DNA of 25,633 nucleotides, from NCBI GenBank assembly GCA_000467715.1, contig AJFK01000056.1, positions 1 to 25,633 on the forward strand. The letters run 5' to 3'. The DNA is from Hysterium pulicare CBS 123377 (taxonomy: Eukaryota; Ascomycota; Dothideomycetes; Hysteriales; Hysteriaceae). The notes beneath the pieces were generated by a model. It was not told the origin of the DNA. It was given only the letters and a program-made list of their open reading frames with translations, and made no database searches. The first letter of the stretch is position 1. Every line of letters begins with the position of its first letter. The translations under genes were made by a program, and so were the position numbers. Below, piece by piece: positions 9,957 to 19,674 of the stretch.

Positions 9957-10422
9957 GAGGGTTTACGCATCGCCGTTGTAAGTTCAGAAGGCGTGCAGCC
10001 ATTATCATTGTACCTTCAGCACTCATCAGACGATACAAGCATGCACGTTGGCACCTTTGGACATGCAGAAATGCCAAGCTGTTGGAGGCTGACCAGTTTT
10101 GTGCTAAATTTGAGGTGAAGAGGCTGTGCTACCTACCGATGCTGAGTGGCGCAGCCACCCCTTTACCCAAGTTAGGTAGCCGAAGCCCCCAACATCGCAG
10201 CCTCATTTTGATAAGCCACTCGAGCGGGAGTAAGAATGAATCCTTTCGTTAGAGTCTACTGAATGCAAGGCTGAGTGCATGCTAAAAGTGGAAGGATTCG
10301 TGAATAATGAACCCGATCATGCTTTCGCTCTTATATAGAGAGGCACGCTGATTAATGCCGTAGGCGGAACATATCTTCGCAGACCACTACAATCAATTCC
10401 CAAGGACTTACACACCATCAAC
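9957..10422. promoter_or_regulatory. Shared divergent promoter region of the RTA1-like and DRAM-like genes
   Basis: This 466-bp gap separates two divergently transcribed membrane-protein genes. A TATA-like TTATATAGAG at 10331-10340 sits about 85 bp upstream of the plus-strand ATG. No other site is clear. No coding frame here is convincing. Confidence 0.45.
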
Positions 10423-11543
10423 ATGGTTCCCGAGCCAGAAATGTTCTTTACCGAGATAAACTTTTCAGACTCTGGCACAAGTTCATCAGAGGAGAACCAG
10501 CGACTGCTCCAAGAGTTGGAGGAGACAAATCGAAATCTGAAAAGAATTATCCGTCTGTACGAGACCAAGTCGACGCCATCCAGAGTGGTCTACTCATCAC
10601 TTCAGAAATTCCTTTGTCGATATCGCCACTTCCTCCTCGCTTTTCCTAATCTTCTCGCGACATTTCTGTGGCTAGTAATGTTGATCTACTTTATGTCTTG
10701 GTATCTTCGCCTCCCACGAGACCAGCTTGGCCGACACCCCCAGATTTGCGAAGACTTCTCACTGTGGCCTTACATCTCTTGCATTGGGGCAAAGAAATTT
10801 CGCGTTTTTCAAGGCATTTGCGTCACCATGGCAATCCTGATAACCTCTTCTTTCCTCATGATATGCTACCTTGGGAACGAAATTCAGCCGGGACGCTGGT
10901 TGAGACGAGTATCCGCCTTATTCGCGGTGATGTCAAGTGGTGCGCTGGTAGCTTTGAGCTTTGAATCGACCGACTCTGCTCCCACCGCGCATCTAATCTG
11001 CACATCCATCCAGATTTTTTGTATGGGCAACACTAAGTTCTTCGACTGGACCTGTAACTCCACCATCCGGCGATCGTTTACGAAGCGAGTGGGGAAGATG
11101 TATAGGATCAGGCCGTTGGAGGTGTCAAGATGGCTGAAGACGTGTGTAGCAGCCTTTGCAGCAGGTAAAAGGACCCTTTCCCAAGCTGAAATAATGCGCA
11201 TTGCTAACAGCAGTGGTCCTTAGTGCCTGCGATGGTTACTTGTATGGGTATATTTGACTGCACCGACACAAAAGATATCAATGACCCCAATTCAACCTGT
11301 AACAAGATTGTCGCTCTATCCGCCGTGTCGGAGTGGCTTCTCTCTATTGGTTGGGTGATGTACATGTTAACGATATCTTATGATCTCTATCATATTGAGC
11401 TTGTCATCAGTTTGCTTCAGGACGAGAGTTCAAAGAGGCTACACCCGCAAACAGGGCTTACGGATGATGCATTGCAGTTTCTCCTTCCCAACAACGCAGA
11501 AGGAATATCCAACCACAAATATTCCATGGAGAATCACAAATGA
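10423..11543 (+). CDS. Frag1/DRAM/Sfk1 family six-TM protein
   Basis: The exons are 10423-11164 and 11224-11543, with a 59-nt intron (GTAAAA to CTTAG), giving 353 residues. The N-terminus has an acidic, Ser-rich stretch, then a short coiled-coil-like helix (ENQRLLQELEETNRNLKRII, about residues 25-44). Six hydrophobic segments follow: FPNLLATFLWLVMLIYFM, GICVTMAILITSSFLMICYL, VSALFAVMSSGALVALSF, LICTSIQIFCMG, LKTCVAAFAAVPAMVTC, and the last with 'AVSEWLLSIGWVMYMLTISY'. That last motif (SEW...Y.LT...D) is diagnostic of the DRAM/Frag1/Sfk1 family, as is 'LWPYISCIGA' in the first loop. Relatives act in autophagy and lysosome (DRAM) or in PI4P and lipid asymmetry control (yeast Sfk1). Which role applies here cannot be told. 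The frame is clean. The coiled-coil N-terminus is an extra compared with animal DRAM. Confidence 0.8.
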
Positions 11544-11807
11544 ACTTTGAACAGTTTCTCTTTTCTTTAAACTCTCTCACATATGCACGCAATCCTGCAG
11601 GGGTTTTCGCGACACGATCTCGGAATTCCTTCTATCTGGTGGAATCACAGCTACAAGCTTCTCGAACGCTGAGAGTCAGCGAGTTCTTTGGTTTTTCCGA
11701 GACGTCAACTAACGTCGCTACCCCAATCATCGCGCTCTGTCCCGGGTTTTGGAGCCTTCAAGCGCCATCTAACAACCCCCTGCTCGCAATCGGCAATTCC
11801 CTTACCC

Positions 11808-12106
11808 ATGAACCAAAATACAAAATTTTTCGAGCCATGGACCGAGTCGCTGGAAAGCAGGATGACCGAACTTAATGTCCTAGAAACATAGTTACGGATA
11901 TAGTCCGAGCCACTGGCATCTATAAACATACAAAGCTTATTGACCAACGGACAATTATTAGGAGCCGGAAGAATTTCTCACAGCAACTAGAAAGCTTATT
12001 ATTCGCAGACCTTGGGGACAAGTGGTTAGACAGCGGCCCGTTTATTGTTCGAAGCAGCCCCGCAAGGGGAGACACTATGGAGCAGCTATGGTATCCCCTA
12101 GCTTAG
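11808..12106 (+). pseudogene. Relic ORF with several TAG stops
   Basis: From the ATG at 11808 a coding-like frame reads 'FFEPWTESLESRMTELNVLE', then is cut by TAG near 11889 and again a few codons later. It resumes as 'LLTNGQLLGAGRISHSN', meets another TAG, and continues in a different frame as 'FADLGDKWLDSGPFIVRSSP' to a TAG at 12104-12106. The three early stops plus one frame change mark a decayed gene. I cannot name the family; the phrase structure suggests the C-terminal piece of a repeated fungal family. Confidence 0.35.
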
Positions 12107-12475
12107 TGGTCTAAACCCAACGTGTATATTGGATGTAATTACACACTCATCTATTATCCCGCTTCACACAAACTCAATATTTAATAAGAGCCAACCTAGT
12201 CCACTTGCTTAGCTTAGGGTAATTCCCCATTTGGATGTGCGCCCCAGAAGCGCAGGGTACAGAATTTTCCGGCTAATATATTTAGACGCAGGTGAGCGAG
12301 AGGAAACGGGTCTGCGAGCTTTACCCGGTAAACACTTACAATACTCAACTTATATACCGAATTCCCAGCCTTCGCAAAAACATCTTCTTTTGAATATTCC
12401 TTTCACAGATTGCCCTACACCTCAAAATAATACATTAAAGTCTTTCAAGCAATTTTCCAAACCAAGTTCAGGGTC
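12107..12475. other. Intergenic stretch and promoter of the small secreted gene
   Basis: AT-rich, with no gene seen. A TATA-like TTATATACC lies at about 12349-12357, roughly 120 bp upstream of the ATG at 12476. Confidence 0.4.
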
Positions 12476-13466
12476 ATGAAGGCGGCCTTTGCAGCCATTG
12501 GCGTCTTTTTGACGCTTATCCACCAAAGCTGTGCCAATCTCGATGTTATTACACTCAATACTAATCGTGATGCATGGATTCAGGAAGCGGTCGCCACACT
12601 CGTCGTCGGAAATGTCCCTAACCCCATAACGGGAGATGTTGCACTGTGGAGTGCCATTATGATGGATAAGAGGGACTTTCTCCAAGGCGTTACTCAGAAC
12701 TCACCGAACAGGTATCGTACAGCTTATTTGACCCAGCGATGCCCCGAGGACGTGTAGCTAAAACTCCGTTGTAGCGGATACTGCTCCAACCTTGGACGCA
12801 ATTGGTGCAACTTCGCGTATACCCTTATAGGTGCACTTTGCCACTTCATAGTCCGACTTCAGCATCTTACCGGCGGACGCTAACGTGATATCGTAATCAG
12901 GCTCATCTCCACAGGTTGGCGCAGCAATAAGTGCTCCTCCAGGGTCTCGCATTAAGACGCACTGTACTAGCGCCACAGTCTTTAGCTCTCGTGAGCACTA
13001 CAACTGACGCATTTTCGTAGACAAGTTGAACCCAGAAACGAATTTATGGGACCAGAACCTCTATCTTAATGACAAGCTAGTATCCAATGTCTCAACAAGT
13101 ATGTCGCAGAAGTCGGAAGTGGCTGTTGCTGAAGTTGCAGGACTGATATCATCTTGATAGGCAAGGGCCAGCACGGCATGATATTTTACGTCTCAATTGA
13201 GTGTGCATCCGGCACATGTGCCCCCGCTCCAGCACACAGTACATCCCCAAAGTTCTCAGCATATCTGTAATGCGATAAAGTGAGCAGTTACTAAGAGATC
13301 TCTAGGCTGGGAAAATATTTCTGTCACGCTGAATAAGGCGGATCAGAGCTTCCTCCATAGCGGGAATTGGCAGTACAACGCGACTGGCGGGAAAATGTCA
13401 ACGGCAGATAGTGGGAAGACTTGGAATTTTACTACACTGTATATCCCGGACACGCCAGTACGTCAT
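12476..13466 (+). CDS. Small secreted protein, many short exons, beta-sandwich-like
   Basis: The gene is reconstructed from splice sites: exons 12476-12711, 12775-12830, 12925-12963, 13021-13098, 13161-13238 and 13306-13466, about 215 residues. Phases match at each junction. Examples are the GTATGT donor at 13099, the TACTAAG branch before 13306, and CTAAC before 12925. The signal peptide is MKAAFAAIGVFLTLIHQSCA. The mature protein has pairs of Cys (GYCSNLGRNWC; ECASGTC) and alternating strand-like segments such as 'NLYLNDKLVSNVSTS', 'GMIFYVSIECASGTC' and 'HSWENISVTLN'. This recalls secreted fungal beta-sandwich proteins, with a faint likeness to the G1 (eqolisin) peptidase layout; no catalytic Gln/Glu pair was verified. 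The third exon's acceptor and the 3' end are uncertain. A GTACGT at 13458 could splice on to a stop at 13570 or 13742. The gene is easily missed because no exon exceeds 240 nt. Confidence 0.55.
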
Positions 13467-13966
13467 TGAGCGATCAACGATCTTGGGAGTGATTATCGGT
13501 AGCGCGATTTAAGGGCTAGACAGTGGAATGTTGTCCATTCTTGGAAAGGTGCAACAGCGCTCGAGTCTAACATAGCAATGATTAGCCTTAAAAGCGGAAG
13601 ATCAGAGACTTTCCTTGGATTTAGTTGGCCACATATTAAAAACTTGGACATTTGTGCAGATTCGGTTCATCTCGGTTACACACCTTCACTTTCTATTAGT
13701 CTCTCTTCTAGAAGATCCAAGACGCCAACGGAGACTATCTGATATTCTGTAAGCGACGCAAAACTATAAGTTTACTTCTATCCTACCTTTTTCTAAATAG
13801 TATGAAATCAAGTATAAATGAGAGCTTTAAATATATTCACCGGTTACGCGTGGTTAAGATTTACCAAACTCTTCTTCCAACACAGTAGAGGTGAAGAATG
13901 GATTTAACAAGCTTGAGAAAGGCAACTGGACTTGAAGCTTTTCCTAGAGTTCCGCTCATTTAGCTT
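13467..13966. other. 3' flank between convergent genes
   Basis: The first 275 bp may hold an alternative last exon of the small secreted gene (open frame 13503-13742). The rest is AT-rich 3' flank shared with the end of the chitinase pseudogene. No other feature was seen. Confidence 0.35.
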
Positions 13967-16900
13967 TCATTGCGGGACATTGGGGTGCATCCTGTACTGG
14001 CTCGTGGCTGGGTCCCAGACAAAGTTCGACTGTGTCGGATCATTTTGTCGTGTCCCCATCCACGGAAGCACAAGTTGCGGACGTCCACGTGCCAGGTCAA
14101 ACTGATTCCCTCTCCAAAATGAAGTCTGAAAAACGTAAGCTAACCCGTTCGAATTGATGTACTGGTTGTTCCAAAGATCTCGCGCCCAAGCCTCCAGTCT
14201 ATTCGTAAACGAAGGAGGAACTTCTATCGGCGTGATGATATTGCCCATATACCAGAGCCTTTGCGTCTGCCCCGCGGGAGGAGGCGGACAGGGAAACATC
14301 GCAGACCGGGAGTTTATACCCCTATTGGTAGCCTGATTGTCCACTCGACGGTCGTATCCCCGGAATGAAGCTGTTTGACCATGGTACATACGCAAGCTCG
14401 GCGTGCCGATGTACACGTCGCCATTGACGGTTTGGAATAGATTTGGGTTGGTCACATCGAAATGAATATGGATCATCACCCGACGGTCAGAACCTGGTCG
14501 TCCGGCAGTTGTATCGCGATATCGGTTTAAATGGTGGTCTGTCTCTTCTGTTGATGTTGGAGTCCTGCCAGGATTTGGTCCGATCCAGTAGCCGAGCTCC
14601 AAGAACGGCCCAGCTTGGTGTTGCCCATTGAAGGCGTTGCCGCCTCCCATGTATTGCCAACGTACATAGTTCAGTGTGAATCGCCACGGGCAATACCGTC
14701 TAATATAGTGGCCCCATTTGGCATTCCAGATGGGGGGTTATTGAGGTCGCTGGCCGTGCCTAGACAGAATCTTCTTAGTAAATCTGACCGAATGCTTGCA
14801 CCTTGGGAAAGGTATACAAGCAAGTTGCCATTCTTGAAGTTATTCGTAAATCGCATACATAATGGAACCTTTCCAGCTTTATACACTTAAAGGCTTTGTA
14901 GTATAGAGAATAATGACACACATTGTGTACGAGCAATTGAGAAACTGACTTACCACCTGGCGTTATCTTTCGATCTTCGAGAGTATCACGGGAATTGAGC
15001 ACCTCGTCTGCGTCCCCCTCAGTGGAAGGGTTGGTTGTATTAGCATGCCCCCTTTTCCGAGTCCCAGGAACCACGCAGAGTCGGGTCTGCGCGTGCTGAA
15101 GCTGGCTAATTTCAGCAGCCGCTTGCTGAGGCTGCAGCAATATATCTTGAACAACTGCATGTGCGTCAAACTGACCGTCGCTGACATAACGCTCAAAGTT
15201 GTCGAAGGTGAGAACTCTATCAGAGCTGTCAAACCGAGGCGGGAAGCGGTAGTCCCATGCATGTTTGAGAACGTCACTTGCCAGCTTGGGCGACTGCAAC
15301 ATTGTTCCGACCCAATTGACAAGCCTCGTGAAGTCTGACTCTATGCATTCGGCCCGCCGTAGTGACTGCGTCGATCGCTTCGTTGGCGTGTCAAAGTAGT
15401 AATCCAGGCCATCTATTCCAAGAGATTGCGCGGGACATGTTGGAGTCTTCAGGTATGTTTCTAGAAGGGTTATAAACTCCTCATACTGCGTATTTCCCTA
15501 GTTAGGGTCTCGTGGCGACAGATTTGGTGGGGGCTGTCCCTTGCAGCAATAAGCTTGCCAGCCTCCATATTTGCAGTCGCCTGCCTGCATCGATATTCGA
15601 ATGAAATTGGCAGGGCAGGAAGTCTCACAATACGCCTTGTTAGTAACAGTAGATGTCTCTTGTTTGTACCAGGCGCAATCAGTCCATTGCGAAGGCGCAG
15701 GGTCTTTACAGCAATAGCTTTTCGCTCCTTGACTGCAGATTTGCTCTCCACCTGCGCCAGCGCTTGATGCGACAATGAACTTAGGGTAGTCTGAGGGACA
15801 GTCCGCATGGCTACCGGATTTCGAGCACGCACCGGATTCTCCAACCCATTTGCAACTGGTGTATGCTTGCGTCGCATCATTGGTTGTGCAACAGGCGCTT
15901 TGGTGCTTCGAAGAGCAGCCTTTGGAGAGTGTGCCAACCTCTGCCTCTCCATCGTTGCAACCGGGCCTACATGCGCCAGAATTTCTGAATCCACGCCAGG
16001 TGCAAGTCGATACGTCAAAATCAGCGGGGCAACAGAGCTGGTGCGGGCCTTGATCACCAGGACAGCCCGTCTCATCAGTCATCATCAAATCGGTTCCATC
16101 TCTCTTCACATTCTTGAAGCCATTTGGACATTGCTCATTACAGTTCGTCCACCTGGAGGTGTTGATGACTTTCGGTGGATTTTGTACTGCCTGTGGCTGT
16201 ATATCCGGGGGATCCATGACCTGCCACCCGATTGCTTTCGTAAGTGCATTTGCATTGGTACCATTCAGATCGTCGTGGCTGATACCCATACCATGACTCC
16301 TTTGATGCATTGCGTTTTTTCGAAGTGGCCTTTAAGTTTCCACGTCTCTTCATCGTCGAAGGAGACCCATTGACTGCCCCAATGTATCGCTTTGATTGCC
16401 TCTTTTTTATACAATTTGGGCTTCAACTTATTGGTGCTGATGATTTTCTGAATTTCCAGGTTGAGAAGAACACCCACTGTAGCGGAACATTCTCCAGCAT
16501 TGCCCCCGGATGCGAATATACATTTTGGCTCGGAGCATGAAGGATCCGTCAGCGTAAAGCTTCTGCCGTAATAAGCCATCCCGAAGATGGCTTTGTCGGG
16601 GTTGATCTCATTTCGCCAAAGTAAATCGAGTGAATCCCGGATCTCCGTAAGGTTCGTGTGCGCGTTGATAATAGGGCCAGTCCACTTGTTAGTCTCATCC
16701 CTGGAGCAGTGGAGATCATATAACATGACATTGAACCAGTCTACGTGTTCTTCGAGGCCTTTGATGTCGAATGCTGCAGGTACCAGTAACTGGAAGGTAG
16801 TGTGACGGTAAGGCCCTTATTCCCAAGCTTGGATCTTCAACTCTTCATCCAGCTCACGTAGTTCTTGTAATCCTCCTTGCGGCCACCTCTGTCGTCAGCT

Positions 16901-17709
16901 ACTGGATACTCCCAGTCGAGTTCAACTCCGTCGAAGCCATAGGTTTCATCATAGATATGAGAGAGTTGGCAAATATATCTTGACGAATCCTAGAAGCAGC
17001 AAGATCATCGTTGAACGTCCAGCCCCCAATAGCAATCTAGATTTGGACACCGGCTTGCACTAGTCTTATGTTCCCAATGCGCTCCATGAGTCGCTCCGCA
17101 TTGTTGCTTGTTGTCTTAACTTGAAAAGTCGCTGGATCGATGGCGGCAAAGGCAAAACTGAGGATAGTATTGATTCACATTCCTTGGGCGCATTGAGCTT
17201 ACTGACTTGACATCTGTGTAGATTCCATACGGAATTTGTTCGGGAGTCATGCCATCGCAAGCGCGCTCAGTCAAAGACCAGGACTCGAAATATCCGATGA
17301 CTCTTTCGATCTTGGTAGAGTCGGAGCAGGATGAGCGCTTGGCCGTTTTATTGCCGCGGAATAATTCTTTGGTCCCGCAAAATCCGTACTTTGAACTACA
17401 TCCGGTGGATATTTACTACTATTTGACCACTGCACTCCCCAGCCAGGATCGCACTCGGACTTCAGCTCGCAGGTTCCTACACAATTTTCGTTGCTGCAGA
17501 AATCGGGACCTATGCCACACCATCACTTTTTCCTACGCATTTCTATGTTAGCTCTTGAATCCTCCCTCAAACATAACGCATAGAAAGACGTACCACAGCA
17601 TCCCAGCGTGCACGGATTAGATGCACTGCAGTCTTGTTGTAGTGAGATCTGGACATGGATAACGAGAACGAATAACAGGCAAAGTACTGCGGAAGGTTTC
17701 GAAAGACAT
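13967..17709 (-). pseudogene. Killer-toxin-like GH18 chitinase (subgroup C), heavily disrupted
   Basis: The domain order is that of Kluyveromyces killer-toxin-alpha-like chitinases: signal peptide core (LCLLFVLVI), Cys-rich ChtBD1 segments (SNPCTLGCC; GIGPDFCSNENCVGTCELKS; KYGFCGTKE), GH18 domain ([43 protein letters not shown]), Cys-rich repeats (15.5-16.2 kb), and the long C-terminal region ending at 13967. Such enzymes cleave chitin outside the cell; some relatives help a toxin subunit enter competing yeasts. Three family-consistent introns are visible (starting near 17593; 17206-17158; 14953-14886). The reading is broken by TAG at 17039-17037 and 15500-15498, and by frame changes near 17680, 17519, 17400, 16945, 16856, 16821, 16772, 16287 and 14672. 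The catalytic Glu survives; the second Asp of DxxDxDxE is Glu. It is divergent from the LysM gene, a pairing often seen with this enzyme class. Confidence 0.85.
17158..17206 (-). other. Intron retained as a normal splice unit within the chitinase pseudogene
   Basis: This 49-nt intron (donor GTCAGT, acceptor CCTCAG) joins 'PYGIYTDV' to 'FAFAAIDPATF' in frame, as the family requires. It separates genuine introns from the frame breaks elsewhere in the gene. Confidence 0.6.
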
Positions 17710-18538
17710 TGTAATGTCCGTAAAGACGAAGTTGAGGTTAGCGAAATCCTCCAAGGCGGATCCTACGGTTCAGACTCTCTGGGTGGGCCGATAGTCATAT
17801 ATCCAGTAAAAGGGTCTCTTCCGACTATGGAAATGCATGGAAGCTTACCATAGAGTCGTCTGGATTTACTCAACTCCGATAGAAGCACCAAGAGTGATGT
17901 TACGGAGAAAGCGAAGTCAAATCCCGAATAATTGTGAAGTATCCAAACTCATACCCGGTTGCAACGAATATTTTCCAAATGGAGTCGAACGTTGATGAAG
18001 CAAAATGAACTGAAGCAAGAACAGCAGGGCTCGGCAGTTGTGTTAGCAAGAGAGAGACATGCGCAAAGATCCCTTCCATCGCTGGATGAATGTAACCTGC
18101 TGTTTCGATGCCTCCACTTGAACTATGCCGCAGTATCTGGACTTCGACACCGATTAACGGGTTCTTTAATTTAGATTTTTCCGTCGTGGGTTTAGTGCCA
18201 GGAACATACCAGTAGAACGGTAACCATGATCTCTCGAGCACGACTTGGCAACTAGAACGTGCCACTAAGGGTAAAATCTGAATATAAAATGGGTCTGGTA
18301 TAGTTCGGCGACATACTAAAAGTATTACTTTCATCACAACCGAAATGAGGTATTCAACGAACCACAAGGAATTATCGTCTAGAATCATCAAAATGTGCGA
18401 ACTTAAAGTGTTCGCTCCCTCTCCCCGGGCTGTGCCGCAATATATCACGGGTATTCAGCTCATACACTCAAGCGAAGGGGCACGCGACTGGCTTCGTCTG
18501 GCCGCCAGAGCAACCTTCACGGGGTTTCCTCCTGCTGA
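17710..18538. promoter_or_regulatory. Divergent region between chitinase pseudogene and LysM gene
   Basis: The shared upstream region of two divergent chitin-related genes. A TATA-like AATATAAAAT lies at 18281-18290, pointing toward the LysM gene. An open minus-strand frame (17900-18448) crosses the region but shows no domain, so I do not call it a gene. The missing 5' exon and signal peptide of the LysM protein should lie here, but I could not find them. Confidence 0.4.
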
Positions 18539-19525
18539 ACCTGGCTCGATTTCTGCGTTTGGTGCCCGCCCCAACAATGCGAGAAGCTGTATCAAGTGCA
18601 GCCACAGGACAACTGCACAAAAATTACTGCATTGACGGGCGTACCATGGCTTTCAGTCGTCGACTGGAACGGTAAGATTGATCCTTGGTGCTCAAACATC
18701 TACGGCGCAAAGCCGAGCTGGGGGTCCATTATATGCCTTTCTCCTCCAGGTGGAAAATTCAATTACACTCCAGGGAACGAAGTAGGTAGTGGCATCGGTG
18801 GACCGGGAGGAAGCGGCGATGGTTATGCAAATGAGGTCGTCGATCCCCCTGCAGGCGCAGCCCTCGCAGTCAACACCACAAAGAGTTGTGGGGTTTTCTA
18901 TACTGCAAAGAGTGGAGATACTTGTCGAGGTATCTTAGTGGATACTAATACGCCTTCAGACCTTTTCATTGCTGTCAATCCTTCGCTTGTCTCCGCAGAC
19001 TCGTGTAACCTGAAGCTTATCGCTGGATTGACATACTGCTTGCGACCAATCAGGAACTGGAACGAGACCACTGGTGGGAATCCTCCTGGGAGGCCGACGC
19101 CGACACCCATGACAAGCTCCGCCTCCCTATCGACTTTCTCGCACTCGAACACTAAATCCTTAACAACCAGCTCGAGCCCAACTGGGAAACCAAGGACCCC
19201 CATATCATCAGATGGGCTTTGTGGGTCGAATTCCCCAGTGAGTGCAACTTGTGCTGGCAGTAGCTTTGGATCGTGCTGTTCAAAGTACGGTTATTGTGGC
19301 TCCACATCCGACTTTTGTGCGGTCGGCCTCTGCCAATCTGATTTTGGAAATTGTACGAATGATAAGGCACCAAGCCCTGATGGTACTTGTGGGCCGATGT
19401 CATCGATTGGAGCATCATGTAAAGGCAGCCATTTCGGAGATTGTTGTAGTTCGAGTTACTACTGTGGAAACACCTCGGCCTATTGCGGTGCGGGATGTCA
19501 GAAAGCTTTTGGGGTGTGTACCTAG
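18539..19525 (+). CDS. LysM and chitin-binding (ChtBD1) protein, 5' end not found
   Basis: The frame is open from a TGA at 18536-18538 to the stop at 19523-19525, with no ATG before the domains. LysM 1 is 'LYQVQPQDNCTKITALTGVP' and following; LysM 2 is 'FYTAKSGDTCRGILVDTNTP' up to 'LIAGLTYCL'. Between them is a Gly/Pro linker (GSGIGGPGGSGDG), after them a Ser/Thr/Pro-rich linker. Two ChtBD1 modules close the protein: CAGSSFGSCCSKYGYCG and CKGSHFGDCCSSSYYCG. LysM and ChtBD1 bind chitin oligomers; fungal LysM proteins shield hyphae or hide chitin from host receptors, and some sit next to subgroup C chitinases, as here. A signal peptide is expected but not visible. Either an upstream exon joins at an acceptor such as GCGAGAAG near 18586, or the 5' end has decayed. 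The visible domains are intact. Confidence 0.75.
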   Translation, partial: TWLDFCVWCPPQQCEKLYQVQPQDNCTKITALTGVPWLSVVDWNGKIDPWCSNIYGAKPSWGSIICLSPPGGKFNYTPGNEVGSGIGGPGGSGDGYANEVVDPPAGAALAVNTTKSCGVFYTAKSGDTCRGILVDTNTPSDLFIAVNPSLVSADSCNLKLIAGLTYCLRPIRNWNETTGGNPPGRPTPTPMTSSASLSTFSHSNTKSLTTSSSPTGKPRTPISSDGLCGSNSPVSATCAGSSFGSCCSKYGYCGSTSDFCAVGLCQSDFGNCTNDKAPSPDGTCGPMSSIGASCKGSHFGDCCSSSYYCGNTSAYCGAGCQKAFGVCT

Positions 19526-19674
19526 ATAAGCTAGCAAATAAAGCTCGGATAGTCCATAGTCACCAAAGTTCAATAGTACAAACGATTTAGTAGACCTTGT
19601 CTTGAGTGGTAGTATCACTCGAGAGTTGAGGAATTTTAGAGAATGCGCGGCCCGGGATGCAATAATTGAATCAA

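Noticed and set aside
15470-16373. Long frames of 201 codons (-, 15470-16075) and 188 codons (+, 15807-16373)
   Set aside because: Other-frame shadows of the Cys-rich repeat part of the chitinase, which has the convincing Cys spacing.
17900-18448. 182-codon minus-strand ORF in the chitinase/LysM gap
   Set aside because: Open but without domain, signal peptide or splice partners; it sits in the expected divergent promoter and lost 5' LysM region.
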